Origin: a bacterium
GTDB lineage: Bacteria > RBG-13-66-14
Assembly (NCBI GenBank): GCA_026398675.1
Contig: JAPLSK010000342.1
Span: forward strand, 1-5,224
Direction of reading: 5' to 3'
Length of the DNA: 5,224 bases
Position 1 is the stretch's first letter; every line of letters begins with the position of its first letter. Under the pieces are notes generated by a model that had not been told where the DNA came from, did not search any database, and saw only the letters and a list, made by a program, of their open reading frames with translations. Positions 1 through 4,341 of this stretch are shown here, in pieces. A program made the position numbers and the translations under genes.

Positions 1-322
1 CCACCGCCAGCATCACCAGCCCGTCGGCCAGGGCGGTCACCAGCGCCCCCAGGGCGATGCCGCCCAGGCAGATGTAAAGCGTGCGCCGGGGCCCGATGCC
101 GTCCACCAGGAACCCCGCCGGCAGCGCCCCCAGCCCGAAGCCCAGGTACGAGAGGTTCGCCAACAGGCCGTACTCGAAGGTGCCGAGGTGAAACTGGGAT
201 TTGAGCAGCACCGCCGCGGCCGGAAGCGCCAGCATCGCCGCGTGCGACACCCAGTGCCCCGCGGCGGTGAGCGTGATGACCCGGCGTTCGGTGAGGTTGA
301 GCATGGTTTCCCGGGGGCGCAT
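1..322 (-). CDS. MFS transporter, N-terminal part (runs off left edge)
   Basis: This is the first 107 residues of a major facilitator superfamily inner-membrane transporter. The rest lies beyond the left edge. After a short charged N-terminus (MRPRETMLNLTERR), a first hydrophobic helix runs from about residue 15 to 40 and includes GHWVSHAAMLALP. A second helix spans about 54-74. The loop GFLVDGIGPRR (70-80) matches MFS motif A, G-x-L-x-D-x-x-G-x-R-R, the signature of the loop between helices 2 and 3. A third helix starts at about residue 82. The substrate cannot be told from this part. I chose the ATG at 322-320; a second ATG at 304-302 (MLNLTERR) is possible. Neither has a clear Shine-Dalgarno site, and the nearby promoter would make the first start almost leaderless. 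The gene is divergent from lysS. The family call is firm and the exact start is not. Confidence 0.85.
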   Translation of the reverse strand, partial: MRPRETMLNLTERRVITLTAAGHWVSHAAMLALPAAAVLLKSQFHLGTFEYGLLANLSYLGFGLGALPAGFLVDGIGPRRTLYICLGGIALGALVTALADGLVMLAV

Positions 323-331
323 GACGGGTGA

Positions 332-360
332 GGTATAGCAGTAAAATCGGCCGGGGTCAA
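332..360 (-). promoter_or_regulatory. Sigma-70-type promoter for the MFS gene
   Basis: Read on the minus strand, TTGACC (360-355) is followed after exactly 17 bases by TATACC (337-332). A TG one base before the -10 hexamer makes it an extended -10. Each hexamer is one base off consensus. The expected transcript start is at about 325-326, only a few bases before the ATG at 322. The mRNA would therefore be nearly leaderless, or would have a leader of about 20 bases if translation begins at the ATG at 304. No transcript data support it. Confidence 0.55.
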
Positions 361-371
361 CGGGGCGGCGG

Positions 372-400
372 TTGTAAACCGGGAGTCGGTGTGGTAGCAT
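372..400 (+). promoter_or_regulatory. Candidate promoter for lysS operon
   Basis: TTGTAA (372-377) and TAGCAT (395-400) are separated by 17 bases, and a TG just upstream of the second hexamer gives a TGN extended -10. Both hexamers are imperfect. The expected start at about 407 would give a leader of about 50 bases before the lysS TTG. The site is 12 bases from the divergent MFS promoter (332-360), so the two could interfere or share control. It is the best candidate in the gap. Confidence 0.4.
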
Positions 401-446
401 CGCCGGGCGGGGCCGCTCTTTTTTTGACATGAAGCGCCCGCAATTC

Positions 447-453
447 GAGGTGA
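447..453 (+). promoter_or_regulatory. Ribosome binding site that fixes the lysS TTG start
   Basis: GAGGTGA matches the anti-Shine-Dalgarno sequence over seven bases and lies four bases before the TTG at 458 (seven bases counted from the GAGG core). There is no in-frame ATG or GTG between the upstream in-frame stop (TGA at 425-427) and position 458. The site therefore decides for the TTG start. Confidence 0.75.
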
Positions 454-457
454 CGAG

Positions 458-2002
458 TTGGCCGACGATACCCTGGACCAGATCCGCCACCGGCGGGAGA
501 AGAGGCGGCGCTTCGAGGAGGCCGGCCTGCCGCCGTACCCCGCGCGCTCCCACCGCGACCGGACCGTGGCGGAGTTTTTGGGGGATTTCGCGGACGCGGA
601 AAAATCCGGGGCCGCCATCGCCCTCGCCGGCCGTCTCACCGCCCTGCGGGGCCACGGCAAGGCGACCTTCGCCGATCTCGCCGATTCCTCGGGCCGCGTC
701 CAGCTCTACTTCAAGCGGGACACGCTGGGGGAAGAGCCCTACGGGCTGGTCGAGAGCCTGGACCTGGGCGATTTCATCGGCGTCCGGGGCCGGGCCATGA
801 CCACCCGCACCGGCGAGCCCACCGTGGCCGTGACCGAATGGACGCTCCTGGTCAAGAGCCTGCGCCCCACGCCCGTGGTCAAAGAGACCCAGGACGAGGA
901 GGGGAAGGCCGTCCGTCACGACGCCCTGGCCGACGTGGAGACCCGCTACCGGCAGCGGTACCTCGACCTCCTTTTAAACCCCGAGAGCCGGGAGCGGTTC
1001 CTGGCGCGCACGCGGCTGACGGCGCTCGTCCGGCGCTTCCTCGACGAGCGCGGCTTCACCGAGGTCGAGACGCCGGTGCTCCAACCCATCTACGGCGGGG
1101 CGGCGGCGGAGCCCTTCACCACACACCACAACACGCTCGACATCCCGCTCTTCCTGCGCATCGCCGACGAGCTGTACTTGAAGCGGCTCATCGTCGGCGG
1201 CCTCGAGCGCGTGTACGAGATCGGCAAGGACTTCCGCAACGAGGGGATGGACCGCACCCACAACCCCGAGTTCACCCAGTGCGAGCTGTACCAGGCCTTC
1301 AGCGATTACAACGACATGATGGCGCTCTTCGAGGAGCTCTTAAAATTTCTGGCGGTGGAGCTTACCGGCGGAACGCGGGTCGTGTACCAGGGGCGCGAGG
1401 TGGACCTGGGTAAAAATTTCCGGCGGCTGCCGGTTTTGGAGGCGATAAAAGAGCGGACGGGGGTGGATTTAGGTCTGGCGCCGGGGCGGGAGCTCGACCG
1501 CGGCGCGGCGTTGGATCTGGCGAAAAAGCACGGCCTGGAGTACCCCGACCACGCCCCCACGGGTAAGATAATAATGGGGGTCTTCGACGCCGTGGCCGAT
1601 CCGATGGGGGTCTTCGACGCCGTGGCCGAGCCGCTCCTGCAGGACCCGGTCTTCGTCCTGGACTACCCGGCCGAGGTGAGCCCCCTGGCCAAGACCAAGC
1701 CCGAGGACCCCCGGCTGGCCGAGCGCTTCGAGCCCCACGTCGCGGGCATCGAGCTGGGCAACGCCTTCAGCGAGCAGAACGACCCCGATATTCAGCGGGC
1801 CGTGCTCGAGGCCCAGGCCGCCCAGCGCGCCCTGGGCGACGCGGAGGCGAGCCAGGTGGACGAGGATTTCCTGCGCGCCCTAGAATACGGCATGCCGCCC
1901 ACCGGCGGCCTCGGCATCGGCCTGGACCGCCTGGTCATGCTCTTCACCGACGCCCCGAGCATCCAGGACGTGATACTTTTTCCGCAAATGAGACCGAAAT
2001 AA
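458..2002 (+). CDS. lysS: Lysyl-tRNA synthetase, class II (LysRS)
   Basis: Cytoplasmic enzyme that joins lysine to tRNA-Lys using ATP. The 514 residues are close to the bacterial norm of about 490-510. A helical N-terminus with HRREKRRRFEEAGLPPYP (11-28) leads into the OB-fold anticodon-binding domain (about 53-135). The class II catalytic core then shows motif 1 around GFTEVETPVLQP (199-210) with GGAAAEPFTT (213-222), motif 2 around YEIGKDFRNEG (253-263) with HNPEFTQCE (268-276), and motif 3 GLGIGLDRLVMLF (484-496). The C-terminus VILFPQMRPK is the classic LysRS ending. The start is TTG, supported by GAGGTGA at 447-453. One oddity is that residues 373-382 are repeated as 383-392 (MGVFDAVADP/MGVFDAVAEP), a 30-base tandem duplication; relatives have one copy. 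All motifs are intact, so the enzyme is probably active. The methyltransferase gene follows after 20 bases. Confidence 0.97.
   Translation: MADDTLDQIRHRREKRRRFEEAGLPPYPARSHRDRTVAEFLGDFADAEKSGAAIALAGRLTALRGHGKATFADLADSSGRVQLYFKRDTLGEEPYGLVESLDLGDFIGVRGRAMTTRTGEPTVAVTEWTLLVKSLRPTPVVKETQDEEGKAVRHDALADVETRYRQRYLDLLLNPESRERFLARTRLTALVRRFLDERGFTEVETPVLQPIYGGAAAEPFTTHHNTLDIPLFLRIADELYLKRLIVGGLERVYEIGKDFRNEGMDRTHNPEFTQCELYQAFSDYNDMMALFEELLKFLAVELTGGTRVVYQGREVDLGKNFRRLPVLEAIKERTGVDLGLAPGRELDRGAALDLAKKHGLEYPDHAPTGKIIMGVFDAVADPMGVFDAVAEPLLQDPVFVLDYPAEVSPLAKTKPEDPRLAERFEPHVAGIELGNAFSEQNDPDIQRAVLEAQAAQRALGDAEASQVDEDFLRALEYGMPPTGGLGIGLDRLVMLFTDAPSIQDVILFPQMRPK
1574..1633 (+). repeat. 30-bp in-frame tandem duplication within lysS
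   Basis: Bases 1574-1603 and 1604-1633 are adjacent 30-base copies that differ at one position (GAT versus GAG in the ninth codon). They encode MGVFDAVADP and then MGVFDAVAEP. The second copy looks like the family-typical one, since E. coli LysRS has FDEVAE at this place followed by the segment leading to EYPAEVSPLA. The near identity suggests a recent slippage event. Confidence 0.95.
1988..1998 (+). repeat. Direct repeat, left copy (end of intact lysS)
   Basis: The word ATGAGACCGAA encodes the M-R-P-K end of lysS and recurs exactly at 3565-3575 in the same codon register. It includes the AGA arginine codon, which is rare in this lysS, where CGC and CGG dominate. Similarity extends upstream at codon level (TTT CCG CAA here, TTC CCG AAG in the right copy). 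The two copies bracket the methyltransferase gene. Confidence 0.7.
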
Positions 2003-2008
2003 AAAAAC

Positions 2009-2016
2009 AAAGGAAA
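2009..2016 (+). promoter_or_regulatory. Ribosome binding site of the methyltransferase gene
   Basis: AAAGGAAA contains the core AAGGA (2010-2014), eight bases before the ATG at 2023. It lies in an A-rich spacer directly after the lysS stop. With only 20 bases between the genes, no separate promoter is obvious and co-transcription with lysS is likely. Confidence 0.6.
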
Positions 2017-2022
2017 CGTGCG

Positions 2023-3495
2023 ATGGAATGGAAAAACACGCTCTATTACGGCGACAACCTGGATGTTCTTAAGCGGTATGTTGCCGATGAGTCGGTAGAT
2101 GTAATCTACTTGGACCCGCCGTTCAACAGCAACGCGACTTACCACATCCTGTTCGACGAGCGCAACGGCAGCCAGGCCGCCGCGCAGATAAAGGCGTTCG
2201 AGGATACTTGGCGATGGGATCAGGCGGCGGCCCGGGCTTATCAGGAGACCGTCGAGGCCGGCGGGCAGGTGTCGCGGGCGATGCAGGCGTTTCGGCAATT
2301 CCTTGGTGACAGCAACATGCTGGCCTACATGGCCATGATTGCACCGCGCCTGGTGGAGCTGCGCCGGGTCTTGAAGCCGACCGGAAGCCTCTACCTTCAT
2401 TGCGACCCGTGCGCTGGAGCGTACCTGCGGATTCTCATGGATGCCGTCTTCGGATACGGCAATTTCCGAAACGAAATCATCTGGTACTACTACAACAAGA
2501 TTCATGACAGGCGGAAGAAGCTCTTCCCGAAGGCAAACGACATCGTGCTTTTCTACGTCAAGGACGTGGACAGTGACTTCACCTTCACCCAGTTGAAAGA
2601 GATGCGGGATACCCCAGTCCGCCAACTGGCGCGAAAGAAGGTTGACGGCCGCATGGTGAACGTCAAGGGTCCAGACGGGAAGTGCGTCTACCGTGTGAAA
2701 GAGGACAGGACCTTGGATAACGTTTGGCGTATCCCCTGCCTTCAGCCTGCATCACGCGAAATGCTGGGCTACCCCACGCAGAAGCCCGAAGCCTTATTGG
2801 AGCGCATTATCGAGGCCAGCAGCAACGAGGGTGACGTTGTGCTGGACCCCTTTTGCGGCTGTGGGACTACCGTCGCCGTGGCCGAGCGCCTCAATCGCCG
2901 CTGGATAGGCATAGACATCACCCACCTGGCCATCACGCTCATACGACACCGGCTCGGCGAGCAGGCGGCCTACGAGGTCGTCGGCGAACCGACCTCACTC
3001 CCCGACGCCGAAACGCTGGCCGCCGAGGATCCGTACCAGTTCCAGTGGTGGGCGCTTGGCCTTGTCGGCGCGCGCCCGGTGGAGCAGAAGAAGGGCGCGG
3101 ACAAGGGGATTGACGGGCGGCTCTACTTCCACGACGAGGGTGAGCGCGGCAAGACGAAGCAGGTTATCCTTTCCGTCAAAGCGGGACATACCAACGTGGC
3201 GCACATCCGCGACCTGCGCGGTGTGGTGGACCACGAGAAGGCCGAAATCGGCGTGCTGATTACGATGCAGGAGCCGACGGGGCCGATGCGTGCAGAGGCG
3301 GCCACGGGCGGGTTCTACACTTCGCCGGGATGGGGGCGCGACTATCCGAAGTTGCAAATCCTTACCGTGGCGGAACTGCTCGAAGGTAAGGGTATCGACA
3401 TGCCACCCATCCGTCAGGTGAATAAGACCTTCAAGAAGGCACCCCGAGCCAAAGGTAAAAAAGTGGAAAACGAGTCTTTACCGTTCGATGAATAA
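2023..3495 (+). CDS. Fused N6-adenine/N4-cytosine DNA methyltransferase and Mrr-like restriction nuclease domain
   Basis: A 490-residue protein predicted to methylate an amino group on DNA bases and possibly to cut DNA. The catalytic motif DPPF (31-34, in YLDPPFNSNATY) comes first. A target-recognition region follows (about 150-245), then GYPTQKP (249-255) and the AdoMet-binding motif DPFCGCGTT (275-283). This catalytic-before-AdoMet order is that of beta-type amino-methyltransferases. LHCDP (125-129) and NEIIW (150-154) are also typical. After residue 335 a second domain begins: GADKGIDG (358-365) and VILSVKAG (381-388) fit the Mrr-type PD-(D/E)XK pattern, with Ser384 where Mrr proteins usually have Gln or Glu. 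A basic tail (467-480) ends the chain. It lies 20 bases after lysS, and its early codons are less G/C-rich than those of lysS. The methyltransferase call is firm. Target sequence and nuclease activity are unknown; it could serve as an orphan methylase or a one-chain restriction-modification enzyme. Confidence 0.9.
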   Translation: MEWKNTLYYGDNLDVLKRYVADESVDVIYLDPPFNSNATYHILFDERNGSQAAAQIKAFEDTWRWDQAAARAYQETVEAGGQVSRAMQAFRQFLGDSNMLAYMAMIAPRLVELRRVLKPTGSLYLHCDPCAGAYLRILMDAVFGYGNFRNEIIWYYYNKIHDRRKKLFPKANDIVLFYVKDVDSDFTFTQLKEMRDTPVRQLARKKVDGRMVNVKGPDGKCVYRVKEDRTLDNVWRIPCLQPASREMLGYPTQKPEALLERIIEASSNEGDVVLDPFCGCGTTVAVAERLNRRWIGIDITHLAITLIRHRLGEQAAYEVVGEPTSLPDAETLAAEDPYQFQWWALGLVGARPVEQKKGADKGIDGRLYFHDEGERGKTKQVILSVKAGHTNVAHIRDLRGVVDHEKAEIGVLITMQEPTGPMRAEAATGGFYTSPGWGRDYPKLQILTVAELLEGKGIDMPPIRQVNKTFKKAPRAKGKKVENESLPFDE

Positions 3496-3506
3496 GGGCG
3501 TATAAG
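3478..3506 (+). promoter_or_regulatory. Weak candidate promoter for the MNT-HEPN pair
   Basis: TATAAG (3501-3506) is one base off the -10 consensus. TTACCG (3478-3483), 17 bases upstream, is a poor -35. The site overlaps the end of the methyltransferase gene and would start a transcript near 3513, ahead of the MNT gene. The support is mostly the -10 and the spacing. Confidence 0.25.
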
Positions 3507-3532
3507 CTCGTATCGGAACCTATTTGAGAGTA

Positions 3533-3552
3533 CCTGGGTCCAGGGCTGGCCC
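3533..3552 (+). other. Small G/C-rich hairpin-forming stretch
   Basis: CCTGG-GT-CCAGG (3533-3544) is a five-base inverted repeat with a two-base gap. It runs into GGGC-TG-GCCC (3543-3552), a second short inverted repeat; the two are mutually exclusive as stems. No T-run follows, so it is not a standard terminator. It lies at the proposed right-hand junction of the inserted segment, so it could also be recombination debris. Confidence 0.3.
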
Positions 3553-3585
3553 CGGTTCCCGAAGATGAGACCGAAGGCGGATTGA
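3538..3585 (+). pseudogene. Remnant of a lysS 3' end
   Basis: In one frame these bases read VQGWPRFPKMRPKAD and then TGA. The intact lysS ends IQDVILFPQMRPK, so the two align without gaps at V/I-Q, F-P, and M-R-P-K. Identity is exact for 11 bases (ATGAGACCGAA, 3565-3575), and TCCAGG at 3539-3544 is also shared. The four residues between Q-G and F-P have diverged, as expected of DNA no longer under selection, or they mark the edge of homology. The TGA overlaps a TTG (3582) and lies two bases before the GTG (3588) of the MNT gene, as if lysS once ended directly against that gene. The segment is short, so chance similarity is not fully excluded. Confidence 0.55.
3565..3575 (+). repeat. Direct repeat, right copy (lysS-end remnant)
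   Basis: Exact copy of ATGAGACCGAA from the end of lysS, in the same codon register, located between the methyltransferase gene and the MNT gene. The codons after it (GCG GAT TGA) give an ending K-A-D, different from the TAA directly after the lysine codon in the left copy. Confidence 0.7.
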
Positions 3586-3587
3586 CG

Positions 3588-3953
3588 GTGGGCGAGGATA
3601 CCTTTGTCCCGGCGAGGGAAAGGCAGCGGCAGTGGGCGGTAATGCTCCGCGAGAAGCTGCTCGCGGCCCTGCCGCGCCTTTTAGCCCGGCGGCCCGAGCT
3701 GGTGGTCCTCTTCGGCAGCGTCGCTCGCGGGCGGGCCTTCGACGACTCGGACATAGACCTCCTGGTGGTGATGGAGATGGAGGGGAACCCGCCGGAGCGG
3801 TCCCTCGCGGTCTGGAATATCCTCGACGTCCACGAGGTGGTGAACGCTTTCGTGCTCACACCGGAGGAGTTCGCCCGAGCGCGGGAGGAGAGCCCCCTGG
3901 TGCGGAACGCCCTGGAGGAGGGGGAGGTGCTGTACGATGCGCGAGATGCCTGA
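3588..3953 (+). CDS. MNT-type nucleotidyltransferase-fold protein (putative antitoxin of a HEPN-MNT pair)
   Basis: A 121-residue minimal nucleotidyltransferase. Numbered from the GTG at 3588, the signature is LFGSVARG (41-48) followed by DDSDIDLLV (52-60), the GS-x(10)-D-x-D active site of the family with Asp55 and Asp57 as metal ligands. The fold continues to VVNAFVLTPEEF (84-95). Several relatives carry a third acidic residue there, and this protein has Asn86. In characterised MntA-HepT systems such a protein transfers AMP to a tyrosine of its HEPN partner and so neutralises it. The partner gene overlaps by 17 bases downstream, which supports a paired role. I prefer the GTG at 3588 because AAGGCGG (3574-3580) sits seven bases upstream. 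A TTG at 3582 would add two residues but sits one base from that site. Family and pairing are well supported, but antitoxin function is inferred. Confidence 0.85.
   Translation: MGEDTFVPARERQRQWAVMLREKLLAALPRLLARRPELVVLFGSVARGRAFDDSDIDLLVVMEMEGNPPERSLAVWNILDVHEVVNAFVLTPEEFARAREESPLVRNALEEGEVLYDARDA
3922..3928 (+). promoter_or_regulatory. Ribosome binding site of the HEPN gene
   Basis: GGAGGTG lies within the end of the MNT gene, eight bases before the ATG at 3937. This decides for that ATG over the in-frame ATG at 3946, which would be 17 bases away. The arrangement implies translational coupling of the pair. Confidence 0.6.
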
Positions 3954-4338
3954 AGATAAAGCGAAGGGCTGGCTTCGAGAGGCGGAAACGCAGTTTAAAG
4001 CCGCCGCCGCGTTGAAAAAAGGGAGCTTCCACTCCATGGCGTGTTTTCTGGGCCAGCAGGCGGTCGAGCTGGCGCTCAAAGCATACCTCCTCCACGAGGG
4101 CGAGGACCTGGTCAAGATACATTCCCTGGTGGAGCTGTTGGACATGTGCAAGCGATACGAAGAGGGCTTTTCCCGTTTCGACGATGCCGCCCGGGACCTT
4201 GAGCATTACTACATCTTCGCCCGTTATCCCAACGGCCTGGGCACCGGCGCGCCCAGCGACCACTTCAACGAGCGCCAGTCCCGCGAGGCCCTCGCGGCGG
4301 CCGACGAGGTGCTCGGCTTCGTCAAGGAACGAATTTAA
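3937..4338 (+). CDS. HEPN-domain protein, partner of the MNT protein
   Basis: A 133-residue, mostly helical HEPN protein. GWLREAETQFKAAAALKKG (11-29) is the usual first helix. FLGQQAVELALKAYLL (37-52) is the hallmark second helix, and IHSL (61-64) starts the middle section. AARDLEHYYIFARYP (84-98) is the typical C-terminal aromatic and RYP motif. HEPN proteins are often RNA-cutting toxins of toxin-antitoxin or defence systems, paired with MNT proteins. The RNase motif R-x(4-6)-H is not found. The nearest thing is R-D-L-E-H (86-90), with only three residues between Arg and His, and HYY follows. The protein may be non-nucleolytic, like many members of this MNT-linked branch. It overlaps the MNT gene by 17 bases, and the next gene starts three bases after its stop. 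Domain call strong; activity unknown. Confidence 0.85.
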   Translation: MREMPEDKAKGWLREAETQFKAAAALKKGSFHSMACFLGQQAVELALKAYLLHEGEDLVKIHSLVELLDMCKRYEEGFSRFDDAARDLEHYYIFARYPNGLGTGAPSDHFNERQSREALAAADEVLGFVKERI

Positions 4339-4341
4339 GCC

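Larger units (their letters stand above)
1999..3575 (+). other. Candidate inserted segment carrying the methyltransferase gene
   Basis: This is the stretch from the end of the left ATGAGACCGAA repeat to the end of the right one, 1577 bases, containing the whole methyltransferase-nuclease gene. The lysS stop region becomes A/T-rich right at the left border (bases 1998-2010). At the right border the old lysS-like ending precedes the MNT gene. No transposase, integrase or terminal inverted repeats are visible. If this is an insertion, it was moved by recombination or by enzymes supplied elsewhere. The borders are inferred only from the repeat. Confidence 0.4.

Noticed and set aside
401..425. G/C-rich stretch followed by seven T, resembling a terminator or attenuator in the lysS leader
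   Set aside because: No stable inverted repeat precedes the T-run; only two- or three-base arms can pair.
424..429. Perfect TTGACA, a consensus -35 hexamer, before lysS
   Set aside because: At 16-18 bases downstream there is only G/C-rich sequence and the ribosome binding site, with no -10-like hexamer, so it is not a promoter on its own.
838..1413. Long alternative plus-strand frame inside lysS, rich in Arg, Pro and Gly
   Set aside because: The composition is typical of an out-of-frame reading of GC-rich DNA, and the lysS frame explains the region fully.
1339..1430. Two similar words (TAAAATTTCTGGCGG and TAAAAATTTCCGGCGG) as a repeat pair in lysS
   Set aside because: They lie in different codon phases, encode unrelated residues that fit the LysRS alignment, and are not exact. 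Probably coincidence.
1792..2625. Long antisense open frame across the lysS end and the methyltransferase start
   Set aside because: It is antisense to two well-supported genes, shows no family motifs, and is a shadow of GC-rich coding DNA. Parts of it simply mirror lysS codons.
3533..3552. Hairpin after the methyltransferase gene as a transcription terminator
   Set aside because: The arms are only four to five bases and no T-run follows. It is listed only as a small hairpin-forming stretch.
3551..3585. GGTTCCCGAAG as the T-arm end of a tRNA gene that could have been an integration site
   Set aside because: There is no matching GGTTCRA T-loop pattern, no acceptor stem and no cloverleaf in the flanking bases. 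The protein-level match to the lysS end explains the stretch better.
4192..4206. R-D-L-E-H in the HEPN protein as a standard R-x(4-6)-H RNase site
   Set aside because: Only three residues separate Arg and His, one short of the known range, and homologues of this branch commonly lack His here. Kept only as a question in the findings.
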